From contig NZ_JAKELO010000002.1 of NCBI RefSeq assembly GCF_028912405.1, forward strand, positions 1,497,276-1,561,275: a stretch of DNA of 64,000 nucleotides, read 5' to 3'. The stretch comes from Methanogenium marinum. Lineage in GTDB: Archaea > Halobacteriota > Methanomicrobia > Methanomicrobiales > Methanomicrobiaceae. The notes beneath the pieces are model-generated. The model saw only the letters and a list, made by a program, of their open reading frames with translations, had not been told where the DNA came from and made no database searches. Both the position numbers and the translations under genes were made by a program. Shown here piece after piece: positions 24,001-32,036 of the stretch. Positions within the stretch are counted from its first letter, which is position 1; the number at the start of each line of letters is the position of its first letter.

Positions 24001-24474
24001 GAAGGTTCGCAGACAGGTGAGGACTGCTGTTCTGACTGGTTCAGGCAACGGGGTGTAGAGGAGGCGGTAAAGTGTTTCTTCTGTCATCTCTGCGAGTTCA
24101 TAACTTTCAATGACGGCAAATCCGGGTTCCAGGCCGGCCTCGAGTGCATATTCCCGTAGAATTTTTGTGCAGAAGGAATGGATGGTTGAGATGCCGGCCC
24201 ACATAAGGTCATCACGGAAGCGGGCGGCATCTTCTCCTTCTGCTGTTGCAAGGGCCTGGCGGACTCGGTCCTTCATCTCGGCTGCCGCCTTCTCGGTGAA
24301 GGTGAGAGCTAAAATTTCCTGTACATCTGCCTGTTCGTCTCCCTCACGTTCGAGAAGGTCCAGATACCGGCTGACGAGGACATAGGTCTTTCCGGTTCCT
24401 GCTCCTGCTGTTACACAAAGGCTGCCTGGGCAGGTGATTGCGGTCTCCTGGACAGGGGTGCGTTGTGGTGGCAT
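21085..24474 (-). CDS. AddA-like UvrD-family helicase/nuclease
   Basis: 1129 residues. Superfamily 1A helicase with the AddA/RecB layout. Walker A 'AGAGTGKT' is at 23-30, then 'TFTEKAAAEMKDR' (motif Ia), 'VDEFQDTDPLQ' (motif II), 'VGDPKQSIYLFRNA' (motif III), 'TVHASKGLEFPVIVLP' (motif V) and 'RRLFYVAATRARDH' (motif VI). A C-terminal PD-(D/E)XK nuclease domain is marked by 'GAIDQII' and 'VVIDYKTG' near 1045-1070. With AddB it would resect double-strand breaks for recombination. It begins one base after the end of the AddB-like gene, so they form one operon. AddAB is a bacterial system, so this suggests old lateral transfer. Confidence 0.9.
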   Translation of the reverse strand: MPPQRTPVQETAITCPGSLCVTAGAGTGKTYVLVSRYLDLLEREGDEQADVQEILALTFTEKAAAEMKDRVRQALATAEGEDAARFRDDLMWAGISTIHSFCTKILREYALEAGLEPGFAVIESYELAEMTEETLYRLLYTPLPEPVRTAVLTCLRTFGIQQMQEMIISLYDQRWNADRFFDCVRDTPEALTDVWMKEIEAEQANICTQFFASPVGEAANVLMDLATVFAGEEDTGTRYLATAVPGLKSLDPTRPKETCQALARILSCKGSKNMGSAKVFGKDGKRSLITAYSALKEWENDNSLGLLTLTVSPEDPKTAETIHTLQALGTAFSWFSDSIGRMKTQRGAIDFGDMLIRTQALLAENPTARDSIAAKYRAIMVDEFQDTDPLQAAIISDILTAAGKERSLFVVGDPKQSIYLFRNADVTQFKATRDRILAERGGREVALDTSFRSAPEIIGLVNTLFSAILGADQQPWEFGYNSLAVTDSRKEHSGSAEILITPSMKKSSESHLAEAEAVAAWLVDMVRKEKKTVYDKNSEGKTNKRPATFGDCAVLIETRSRLHLIEDAFCRIGVPYQIHGGTAFYERQEVRDCAAVIAFLADNNDDIALYGALRSPFFGLSDADIFHTTGGHGRGLFSRIQENTTGPAADACRMLGHWQTYVRREPPSALVTRIFRESGMYAVCAGQNNGDQKTANLRKISEIARSRESAGYYGFDDFATDLTKSVRNAPKEEDAPLPTANDDTVSVMTVHASKGLEFPVIVLPFANADGGGRKNGMVFEEGLGLATKIAETGGPVDAPISLLIRHRRKQKEAAEARRLFYVAATRARDHILISGTLPDMEMVALGPDAGKTRMHRTFAALGITPDAIEKGGTGCTTPGGRKWWIPIITTETNGVAMENSPPPVPVTITKPLPADRRDAAWTAPPLPAVAPPCPPLPVTAISRYAFGNAGAGQDPVGTLQSGKKDNAAAREGDLLHAVFAGMSPARACILHGFTADAERTASLETAKRHFLSQPLIRESIWHQCEVAFVHRFGDGMVRGAIDQIIRTKDDHYVVIDYKTGPDPGECPCKKEHLIQLSIYADAVCSLTGIMPDTYIYYTRTDRMVNIIPDIVMAQKVAAQAEAEVKSHHL

Positions 24475-27400
24475 CTATGCATCCTCCCTGGTGCGGTCTG
24501 CTTCAAGAGTTCTGAGGATGCTGTTCCGGCAGATATGGGTATATTCGCAGTATCCGGGGCATTTGTCTGCATCCTGTGCAAGGGGGAAACGGCCGGTGCG
24601 AATGCCTGCGGTGGCATGGACTGCTGCAGTCACTGCATTGGCAATAATTTCCGGAAAAGGGGGTGCGCCTTTTTTCATCCGTTTCACTTGGTAGGGGTCA
24701 AGGGAGCCTGCGTAGCGGTCGTCATGAACGACCACACTGTTCACTACTCCCCGTCGTTTCATCTCATAATAGGACGCACCTGCTCCGGCAGCCCCGGTGA
24801 TCACTTCGAGGGCCCTTACATAGAGGGCCAGCTGGAGGGCTTCTCCTGCAAGAATGTCCTTCTGTTTTGGGTGATATCCGGTCTTATAGTCTGTGATAAG
24901 AAATGTTCCGTCTGCCATCATGTCTACCCTGTCGATAAATCCCTGAAGGAGAAGTGGATATTCCTGTTCCGGAACCGGCAGGGCAGCGGGGGCATCCTGG
25001 ATACTGCCCGGACGGTTGGGGGTCCCGAATCCGGCCTCAAAGAGGGATGGTACAAAAAGAGATGCCTGTGTTTCTCCCTCCCGGTTGATGAACTCTTCAA
25101 AGAGTCCTGGTCCTAATCCGTCTGTGCCGAGGAAGGCCTCAACCCCGGCCTCCCATGCAGCACCGCGGCGGGCATAACGGTCCAGCACCGTCTCTGCCTC
25201 TGCCAGAATGCTGGCCGTCGCCTCTTTTTGTTCTTCCTGTCCGGGGCCGGCGTTGTGGTTTTGCATCCAGTCATGGTAAAAGTGCTGGCAGACTTCGTGA
25301 ACGATGGTTCCGTACGCAGTGGCTGAGATGTCTCGTTCCTCTTCCGGAAGGGGCTTTATGCCCAGCACATGTCGAAGATAAAAACGGAACGGACAGGTGA
25401 CGTAGTCCTCCAGTGTGGTTGCCGACCAGATGGTATCTTCAGGGTAACGCTCAGCAAGCATCCGGGAAATATCCGTGTCTGCGTCAAGCATACCGTCAAA
25501 GGAGGAATCACACATTCCATGGCGATGATACTCCTCTGTTGTGATGCGGGCGGCCACTGAATCGGCGGTGACACCCTCCGGCAACCAGAGTGAAGGCGGG
25601 TAAAATCCAGCTCTCACGCTCTGTCCGGCCCGTTCCATTCGGCTCTCTCCTGATGCCGGCATCTCTGTGCATTCCCACTCATCGTGGACTAAGGCACCTT
25701 TTGCTGCAGCATAAAATGGTGAGGGAATGAGCACCCCGCCGTCACTCTCTGCGTGACTGAGCCAGATTTTTTCTTTGGCACTCAGGAGGGCTGCAAGGAA
25801 ATAGTATCGTTCTTCCTGCAGTTTTTCACGCCGGCGCATCGTACCCATTGCACGCTCCTCCTGTTCGGTGGTATAGGGTAGAAGGGGGGGTATATCCGGC
25901 AACCGTCCGTCTGTGAGATCGGCGATGAAGACGACCGGCAGATGGAGTCCCTGAAGTTCCCGGATTCCACAAATCTGCACGGCATCAGGATTTGGTTCAT
26001 GTTCGGGGCGTGCATCTGTGGCTGCTGCCATGAGGACCGCAGTTGCCTCACGGATGGTCACTGCCGGTTCCTCCTCTCCGGGAGTACCTGCCATCCTGTC
26101 CAACAGATGGCTGAATTCATGCAAGGCTGATTTTTCGCGTTCTTCAACCGTTGCATCCTGGACGGGCGGGAAGTGTGGGGCATCCCATTTGATATAGAGA
26201 TCCCTGAGTGCCTGGATGTGGTCTGCTATCGGTTTGGGCTTCTCTAACAGTTGCAGGTCATGGATGAGGACAAAGACCGCCCGCTCTGTCTGTTCTGTCG
26301 CTGCAAGATCATTTGCCGCGGCTTTCTGGCGATAGGGTGGTATCGCAGGGTTTTCAGCCGTTTCTTTCAGCCGTTTCCTGAGGTGGGCAAATCCTTCTTC
26401 CCAGCGAGCCACCCCTCCCCTGATACCAGCCTCACAGGCCCGATGGTTCACTTCACTCCCGGAGATGGTATTTCCTTCTCCGTCACTGAAACGGAAGAAT
26501 GGCTGAGAGAAGAGGTTCACGATGGTCTGTCGTTCATAGCCTTCTGCGATCACCCGTAGTGGAAGAATGAGGGCCTGGACAAGTGGTTCCTGTGCAAGCG
26601 GCAGAGTGGCAGATGAGGCCATTGGGATACCAAAGTCGGAAAAAATTGCTGAAATACGTCCTTCTTCTGCCCGGATGTCCGGCAGGGCGACCGCGATATT
26701 TCCAGGTGGAGTGCCATTATGGATGAGATCAGTAATCTGCTGGGCCACTGCCCGCAACTCCGCCCTCCGGTTGGGAAATCTGCCGCAGGAGAGTGGCACT
26801 GGCGGAGTGAGTGCGGTGGTTTCGGAGAAAAGCCACTCTGGCCCGTCTCTGGTTTCTGCTGACCCTGGTGTAGTCTGACCAAAGATTGCCGGATTTGCCC
26901 CGGCTGGTGTGAATATCATCCACTGTCCCCCTGCGTCGGTGAGTGCCCGGAGAAAGCGTTCTGCCTCCGGCAGGGGTGCGTGGATGCCATAGATGCACCC
27001 GGAAAAATGAACCGGATAATGGGCGAGTGCATCTGCCGCAGCGCTGCATATTGAAGGGTTGTCCACCGCCCCCTCTGCGTCCAGGCGTGCCCGGTAATCT
27101 GCAAATATATTGCCTATAACCCGGTTCTTCTCTCCTGCGATGGTGCCGAGGCAGGTAGGATAGTCAATTCCGCGTTCGGTTATTACTCCAAAGAGGCGGG
27201 AAAGGTCCTGAACCAGACGTTGTCCTCCTTCCTTTCCGTTTGGAGTGAGGATGCCCCGGTTTGGGTGGGCACGGATTGCCTGGTGCATGATGACTCGTGC
27301 CTTCTCTGCAGGAATGATAGTCAGGTTCGGTGCAGCCCGGGCGAGGACAACCTTTGCCACATCAGTGGGGGTACCGGTAAGTGTGGGGATATGGGGGATG

Positions 27401-27567
27401 CCGCGGCTGCCCATCAGGTTACGCAGGGTGGATGCAAGACGGATTGTCGGCAGACAGAGGACTGCAGAAAACGGGTCTTCTGCTGCACATTCAGCGAAGA
27501 AATGGAGACATTCCTCTTGTTTATCCCCTGGTAAAACAGATATTTCCGTTCGTTTATCTGCGGTCAT
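24475..27567 (-). CDS. AddB-like nuclease subunit with iron-sulfur staple
   Basis: 1030 residues. The C-terminal PD-(D/E)XK nuclease domain has 'FIDRVDMMADG' and 'LITDYKTGYHPKQ'. It is held by a 4Fe-4S 'staple': one Cys upstream in 'YVTCPFRFYLRHVLG' and three at the end in 'CPGYCEYTHIC'. These are hallmarks of AddB/RexB. The N-terminal region should be a helicase-like fold, but the usual Walker A is not visible ('SVLPGDKQEE' stands where GxGKT would be), so ATP hydrolysis is probably left to AddA. It is encoded directly before the AddA-like gene with no gap. Confidence 0.88.
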   Translation of the reverse strand: MTADKRTEISVLPGDKQEECLHFFAECAAEDPFSAVLCLPTIRLASTLRNLMGSRGIPHIPTLTGTPTDVAKVVLARAAPNLTIIPAEKARVIMHQAIRAHPNRGILTPNGKEGGQRLVQDLSRLFGVITERGIDYPTCLGTIAGEKNRVIGNIFADYRARLDAEGAVDNPSICSAAADALAHYPVHFSGCIYGIHAPLPEAERFLRALTDAGGQWMIFTPAGANPAIFGQTTPGSAETRDGPEWLFSETTALTPPVPLSCGRFPNRRAELRAVAQQITDLIHNGTPPGNIAVALPDIRAEEGRISAIFSDFGIPMASSATLPLAQEPLVQALILPLRVIAEGYERQTIVNLFSQPFFRFSDGEGNTISGSEVNHRACEAGIRGGVARWEEGFAHLRKRLKETAENPAIPPYRQKAAANDLAATEQTERAVFVLIHDLQLLEKPKPIADHIQALRDLYIKWDAPHFPPVQDATVEEREKSALHEFSHLLDRMAGTPGEEEPAVTIREATAVLMAAATDARPEHEPNPDAVQICGIRELQGLHLPVVFIADLTDGRLPDIPPLLPYTTEQEERAMGTMRRREKLQEERYYFLAALLSAKEKIWLSHAESDGGVLIPSPFYAAAKGALVHDEWECTEMPASGESRMERAGQSVRAGFYPPSLWLPEGVTADSVAARITTEEYHRHGMCDSSFDGMLDADTDISRMLAERYPEDTIWSATTLEDYVTCPFRFYLRHVLGIKPLPEEERDISATAYGTIVHEVCQHFYHDWMQNHNAGPGQEEQKEATASILAEAETVLDRYARRGAAWEAGVEAFLGTDGLGPGLFEEFINREGETQASLFVPSLFEAGFGTPNRPGSIQDAPAALPVPEQEYPLLLQGFIDRVDMMADGTFLITDYKTGYHPKQKDILAGEALQLALYVRALEVITGAAGAGASYYEMKRRGVVNSVVVHDDRYAGSLDPYQVKRMKKGAPPFPEIIANAVTAAVHATAGIRTGRFPLAQDADKCPGYCEYTHICRNSILRTLEADRTREDA

Positions 27568-27674
27568 CTCAGGCCCCCCTGGTTGTACATGACATTATTT
27601 TAGCGCTTCGGGGTTTTACCTCTCACGATGTGTATGTGGCAAAAAAAGATCGACAGATGTTACCAGGTGGAATG

Positions 27675-28220
27675 TTATCCCAGGGTGGCAATCTTCTGGC
27701 CGATTTTATCTGCAGCCTCAAGTGCTGCTTTGTCGTTTGCGATATCGCCCGGCAAAAATGCCTTGCCGGTCACCGATCCAGCATAGATGAATTCATGGGC
27801 ATTTGCAAAACCTTCGAGGGTTTCAAGGGCACGGTCTGCCCCACAATCCCCATTCACCGCCACAGTGACTACATATTTCCCGGAGAGTTTTCGGTCATGC
27901 CAGAGTGAATATGTCCGGTCGATGAAGTTCTTCATCTGCCCGCAGACATCGTAGTAATAGACCGGCGTGCCGATAACAAGGACATCACACTCCACAACCT
28001 TCTCCGCAACTTTCCCCCAGTCATCATTGGTGATAACACACTCTTTTTTCTCCCTGCACTGGAGGCACCCGGTGCACGGGTAGATGTGGTGGCCCCCAAG
28101 TGAGACAAATTCACAGGTTGCCTCTGCGTTTGCTTCTGTTGCTGCTTCAAGGATTTTCTTCACGAGATATGCTGTATTTCCGTTTGGTTGCATGCTCCCT
28201 GAGATTCCCAGGACATTCAT
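27675..28220 (-). CDS. Iron-sulfur flavoprotein / NADPH-dependent FMN reductase family
   Basis: 181 residues with a flavodoxin-like FMN-binding fold: 'VLGISGSMQPNGNTAYLVKK' at the N-terminus binds the FMN phosphate, and 'VIGTPVYYYDVCGQMKNFIDR' is the second conserved block. The compact Cys motif 'CTGCLQCREKKEC' (CX2CX2CX5C, about 48-60) is that of the Isf iron-sulfur flavoproteins of methanogens, which carry a 4Fe-4S cluster and FMN and move electrons from ferredoxin, for example to detoxify oxygen species. A cytoplasmic redox role is likely; the acceptor is unknown. Confidence 0.88.
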   Translation of the reverse strand: MNVLGISGSMQPNGNTAYLVKKILEAATEANAEATCEFVSLGGHHIYPCTGCLQCREKKECVITNDDWGKVAEKVVECDVLVIGTPVYYYDVCGQMKNFIDRTYSLWHDRKLSGKYVVTVAVNGDCGADRALETLEGFANAHEFIYAGSVTGKAFLPGDIANDKAALEAADKIGQKIATLG

Positions 28221-28262
28221 ACTGGTAGGTCGGATTCAACCTATTTGAGCGTTATGGCTGTA

Positions 28263-28718
28263 CTAAATATGTCCCTGACCCGGGGTCACGCTGATCATAA
28301 CTGGTTTGCACCCGCAGGCATTGAGGGCCTTGCAACACTCTTGCTGTGGGTTGTTATTACGGTAAAAAAGATGGGAGGTGCACCGGCAGTCGCTGCATCC
28401 AAATCCCCCGATCTCATCCCCTCCGAGATAGTGGGCAAGAGTGCACTCCAGCCGATCTTCGGTCTCCCCACAGACAGCAGCTGTGAGTATAAATCGGTTA
28501 TCTGAAAGCAGGTGGTCGATGTGCCACCGTGGTGGGTGCTCTCCTCCTGCATGGAACACACGAATATGGCGGTCTGCCCGTGCAAGCCCTCCTGGTCCGA
28601 GGGCGGAACCAACATAGATGTACCACCCGGCAGGAAACGTTGTTTCGCCGAGTGCACCAATAGGAAGCATTACCCCGGTGGTTTTCAGGATGAGGCAGTA
28701 TATGCCTTTCTCCGCCAT
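28263..28718 (-). CDS. DUF123 / GIY-YIG-like nuclease domain protein
   Basis: 151 residues. Fits the DUF123 family: 'GIYCLILKTTG', 'FPAGWYIYVGSALGPGGLARADRHIR' and 'RWHIDHLLSDNRF'. DUF123 is a GIY-YIG-like domain often seen alone in archaea, sometimes fused to endonuclease III. The Cys-rich tail ('GGFGCSDCRCTSHLF') is typical of the archaeal members. Activity is unproven. Same strand as the flavoprotein and MBL genes. Confidence 0.82.
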   Translation of the reverse strand: MAEKGIYCLILKTTGVMLPIGALGETTFPAGWYIYVGSALGPGGLARADRHIRVFHAGGEHPPRWHIDHLLSDNRFILTAAVCGETEDRLECTLAHYLGGDEIGGFGCSDCRCTSHLFYRNNNPQQECCKALNACGCKPVMISVTPGQGHI

Positions 28719-28748
28719 TGAATATGTCCTATTTCCTATTTTCTCTCT

Positions 28749-29351
28749 TCAGTAATACCCTATCATCCGGCGTGCTGCCTCGATATGTCGGAACCCATTC
28801 TCTTTTGCGGGCATCCCGTGGCCTGGCCAGATTGCCTGCACATCATACCCTGCCAACCGGTCGAGGGAGTGCACCAGTTCCTCCTGCGATCCACCGGGGA
28901 AATCAGTCCTGCCTACGCCGCCGTCGGCAAAGACCGTGTCGCCGGAGATGAGGTTTTCATCCTCCTGATCCCAGAGGCAGATTGACCCCGGTGTGTGGCC
29001 GGGCGTGTGTATCACCTTCAGACCTCCTATGGTGTCTCCGTCCTCCAGGGTGCCTGCAAGCGGCACTGCCGGTGTCCGCTCCCCAAACATCGCTGAGAGT
29101 GTCACTTCAGAACGCCCATGGGTTAGGGCCGGTTCATCTGCTTCATGTATGAAAACTTTTGCATCACACATATACGCGATATGGTGGGCATGGGCGATGT
29201 GGTCATAATGGCAGTGAGTTAGTACAATCGTTGTTATATCTGGAGCATAGGCTTCCACCTGCATAGGGGTGACCCCCGCGTCTATGAGTACCTCTCCACA
29301 GATATAGGCGTTTGCCCAGTATCCTTCTCCAGGAATCCATCTCACCTGCAT
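28749..29351 (-). CDS. MBL-fold hydrolase (glyoxalase II-like)
   Basis: 200 residues counted from the ATG at 29351. It has the metal site 'THCHYDH' (HxHxDH), followed by 'HTPGHTPGSICLW' and 'SGDTVFADGGVGRTDFPGG', which are characteristic of glyoxalase II/YcbL-like hydrolases that cleave thioesters. A longer reading frame extends upstream into the thiC gene on the other strand, but the MBL fold starts at 'MQVRWIPGEGYWANAYI'. Its start codon and that of the divergent thiC are only about 13-25 bp apart. Confidence 0.88.
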   Translation of the reverse strand: MQVRWIPGEGYWANAYICGEVLIDAGVTPMQVEAYAPDITTIVLTHCHYDHIAHAHHIAYMCDAKVFIHEADEPALTHGRSEVTLSAMFGERTPAVPLAGTLEDGDTIGGLKVIHTPGHTPGSICLWDQEDENLISGDTVFADGGVGRTDFPGGSQEELVHSLDRLAGYDVQAIWPGHGMPAKENGFRHIEAARRMIGYY

Positions 29352-29376
29352 ACAGGTAATAAGGATGTACCACCAA

Positions 29377-30663
29377 ATGTCTTTTATGCAGACCCTTGTC
29401 AGGGAGTGCCTCTCCGGTGTGCCGGATGAGATTGAAGCACTCGCCCGAAGAGAAGGGCTCGATGGGCGAAAGATGGCACGTGATGTCGTGCGGGGACGTA
29501 TTGTTGTTCCGGCAAATCCACGACGTGAACACCGTCTGTGTGCCATTGGGTCCGGATGTCGGGTAAAAGTAAATGTGAACATCGGAACCTCCGGTGTCCG
29601 CTGTGATCCGGATCTTGAACTGAAGAAGGGGGGGGCCGCGCTTGCAAACGGTGCAGACGCCCTCATGGACCTCTCAACCGGGGGGGACCTCCATGCGATA
29701 CGGAAAAGTATTCTGGGGCTGGATACCACCGTTGGGACAGTGCCTATCTATGATGCGGTGCGTCGTGCCGGGAGTGCCTCTGATATCACCGCAGACATAC
29801 TCTTCAACACCATCCGTGATCATTGCCATGACGGGGTGGACTTTCTTACCCTCCACTGCGGGGTCAACCGTGAGGCATTCGCCTCTCTGCGGCGTGACCC
29901 GCGGGTGATGGGTGTTGTTTCACGGGGCGGTTCCTTTCATCTGGCGATGATGGATGCGACCGGTGAGGAGAATCCTCTCTATGCAGAGTATGACTACCTG
30001 ATGGAGATCCTACGGGAAGAAGATGTATGTATATCCCTTGGAGACGGGATGCGGCCCGGTGCGGTTGTCGATGCCGGCCGCCAGGCAAAGACGGTGGAAT
30101 ATCTCACCCTTGGCACCCTTGCCGCACGGTCACAGGAACTGGGTGTCCAGCGGATGATTGAGGGGCCAGGCCACATGCCGGTTGACCAGATTACCTACAA
30201 TGTGAAGATGATCAAAGAACTCACCGATCAGGCACCTCTCTACCTTTTGGGGCCGCTTGTCACCGATATCGTCCCTGGCTATGATCATGTATCTGCTGCT
30301 ATTGGTGGATCAATTGCGGCGATGGCCGGTGCAGACTTCCTCTGCATGGTGTCCCCTGCAGAACACCTTGCCCTGCCGGATTTGGCAGATATTGAAGAAG
30401 GGACGCGGGTGGCAAAACTTGCCGCACACATCGGTGATACTACCCGCCGGCCTGAAAAATGGTACACAGAAGGGGAGCGGCAGATGGCCGATGCCCGCCG
30501 TGCCCTTGACTGGGACCGTCAGTTCTCTATTGCAATGTTCCCGGAGCATGCGAGACGGATACATGAACGGGACGGGGAAATTGATACCTGTTCGATGTGT
30601 GGGGATCTCTGTGCCGTGAAACTGGTCAGTGACATCCTGAGTGATAAAAAGAACACTGAGTGA
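29377..30663 (+). CDS. thiC: Phosphomethylpyrimidine synthase ThiC
   Basis: 428 residues. A radical-SAM enzyme that converts aminoimidazole ribotide to hydroxymethylpyrimidine phosphate for thiamine synthesis. Family blocks include 'VKVNVNIGTSGVRCD', 'GADALMDLSTGGDL', 'EGPGHMPVDQI' and 'LYLLGPLVTDI'. The C-terminal cluster motif is 'CSMCGDLC', one residue shorter than the CX2CX4C of bacterial ThiC. The start at 29377 has 'aagga' nine bases upstream; an ATG at 29365 is also in frame. No TPP riboswitch fits in the short upstream gap. Confidence 0.95.
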   Translation: MSFMQTLVRECLSGVPDEIEALARREGLDGRKMARDVVRGRIVVPANPRREHRLCAIGSGCRVKVNVNIGTSGVRCDPDLELKKGGAALANGADALMDLSTGGDLHAIRKSILGLDTTVGTVPIYDAVRRAGSASDITADILFNTIRDHCHDGVDFLTLHCGVNREAFASLRRDPRVMGVVSRGGSFHLAMMDATGEENPLYAEYDYLMEILREEDVCISLGDGMRPGAVVDAGRQAKTVEYLTLGTLAARSQELGVQRMIEGPGHMPVDQITYNVKMIKELTDQAPLYLLGPLVTDIVPGYDHVSAAIGGSIAAMAGADFLCMVSPAEHLALPDLADIEEGTRVAKLAAHIGDTTRRPEKWYTEGERQMADARRALDWDRQFSIAMFPEHARRIHERDGEIDTCSMCGDLCAVKLVSDILSDKKNTE

Positions 30664-30792
30664 TCGAAATACCTGATAACTCAGTTCATATTTTTCAGTC
30701 AATTATCCCAATCATTTTCCACAATTCCTGTCGGTGTTTTTGGAACCGGCTGGGAATATGTTTATTACTGTGTACGCAGATTGAGGGCTCAG

Positions 30793-31323
30793 GTGTTGTC
30801 ATTGACTGGACTTTTAACCCTTCCTCTCTGGTCACCCTATATCGCAGGCGCAGGCATTGGTGTCCTTGCATGGCTCTCATTTCTGGTATCCGATCGGCCG
30901 ATGGGGTGTTCGACGTCGTATGTAAAGACGGCAGGTATGCTTCTCTCACGTGTGTATCCTTCCCATGTGGAGAAGAACGAGTATTATCAAAAATATACTC
31001 CGAAAATTGACTGGTCCTGGCTGATTGTCATCGGCATCATCATCGGTGCCTTCATTTCGTCATCATTATCCGGGACGTTTGCCATAAGCTGGGTGCCGCC
31101 GCTCTTTGCTTCGACGTTTTCAGATTCTGCTGTGATACGGTGGGTTATTGCTCTTGTGGGTGGTATTTTTCTGGGATTTGGGGCCCGTTGGGCCGGGGGA
31201 TGTACCAGCGGGCACGGGATATCCGGGTCGATGCAGCTTTCTCTTACCAGTATGGTTACCTCCGCATTCTTCTTTGTGGGGGGGATTGCAACGGCGATGG
31301 TGACATTCGCCCTCTTTGGGTGA
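30793..31323 (+). CDS. YeeE/YedE family transporter, N-terminal half protein
   Basis: About 176 residues with 4-5 membrane segments. It carries the family's conserved Cys motifs in 'RPMGCSTSYVKTAGML' and 'GARWAGGCTSGHGISG'. YeeE/YedE (DUF395) proteins such as TsuA import thiosulfate or other sulfur species through Cys residues in the membrane. The chosen GTG at 30793 has 'gaggg' five bases upstream; a TTG at 30781 is possible. A second half-size protein follows at once, and the pair together equals a full-length transporter. Confidence 0.85.
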   Translation: MLSLTGLLTLPLWSPYIAGAGIGVLAWLSFLVSDRPMGCSTSYVKTAGMLLSRVYPSHVEKNEYYQKYTPKIDWSWLIVIGIIIGAFISSSLSGTFAISWVPPLFASTFSDSAVIRWVIALVGGIFLGFGARWAGGCTSGHGISGSMQLSLTSMVTSAFFFVGGIATAMVTFALFG

Positions 31324-31333
31324 GGTGAATACT

Positions 31334-31894
31334 ATGGTATTTGCCGCTCTGAGAAAGAACAAAGGAGCTCAGCTGGTGCTGGGCCTTTGTATTGGTATTG
31401 GATTTGGTTTTTGTCTCCAGAAAGGAGGTGTGACGCAGTATGATGTGATCATTTCCCAGCTTATGTTGACAGATTTCACGGTAGTGAAGGTGATGGGGAC
31501 TGCTGTGGCAGTTGGGATGGTGCTCTTTGGTATCTCCCGGCATTTTGAATGGGTCAATGCCCATATTGCAAAACGTACCTATGGCACAGCGATCATAGGC
31601 GGGCTCATCTTTGGCGTCGGGTTTGGCCTTCTGGGTCTTTGCCCCGGAACCGTTGCAGGTGCCATTGGGCAGGGTGCCATGGATGCCCTCCTCGGCGGAA
31701 TGGTGGGGATGGTTATTGGTGCGGCAATCTTTGCTGCATGGTATCCGTCCCTGAAAGATGGTCTCATGAGCCGGTGGCCAATAAAACATACAACCGTCGG
31801 TGAAATGCTGGGTATACCCGGCTGGGCCGCTACCGTTGTCATGGTTGTGATGATTGTGTTTGTCCTGTATGTCCTGGAATATCTTGGGTTCTGA
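31334..31894 (+). CDS. YeeE/YedE family transporter, C-terminal half protein
   Basis: About 186 residues, membrane protein with 5 hydrophobic segments. It has 'GFGFCLQKGGVTQYD' and 'GFGLLGLCPGTVAGAIGQG', the conserved Cys and Gly motifs of the second YeeE repeat. The ATG at 31334 is preceded by 'gaggtg' (31322-31327), which overlaps the stop codon of the first half, so the two are translationally coupled and should assemble as one sulfur-compound transporter. Confidence 0.85.
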   Translation: MVFAALRKNKGAQLVLGLCIGIGFGFCLQKGGVTQYDVIISQLMLTDFTVVKVMGTAVAVGMVLFGISRHFEWVNAHIAKRTYGTAIIGGLIFGVGFGLLGLCPGTVAGAIGQGAMDALLGGMVGMVIGAAIFAAWYPSLKDGLMSRWPIKHTTVGEMLGIPGWAATVVMVVMIVFVLYVLEYLGF

Positions 31895-32036
31895 AAGGTG
31901 GTGTTTATTGGCCTGTGGTGTTTCTCTTTTTTCCGCCCGGAGGGTGTGTGTACCCTGGAGAGCTGAATCGCCACAAGACTAATAGGGTAAAAGGAATAGT
32001 ACCCCAGATCTGTTATGCGGGTTTTGGAGGGAGGAT

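Noticed and set aside
29352-29376. TPP riboswitch for thiC
   Set aside because: Too little space and no conserved THI-element sequence.
28749-29729. A 326-residue MBL protein with a long N-terminus
   Set aside because: The first part is the antisense of thiC and has no conserved sequence; the MBL fold begins at the ATG at 29351.
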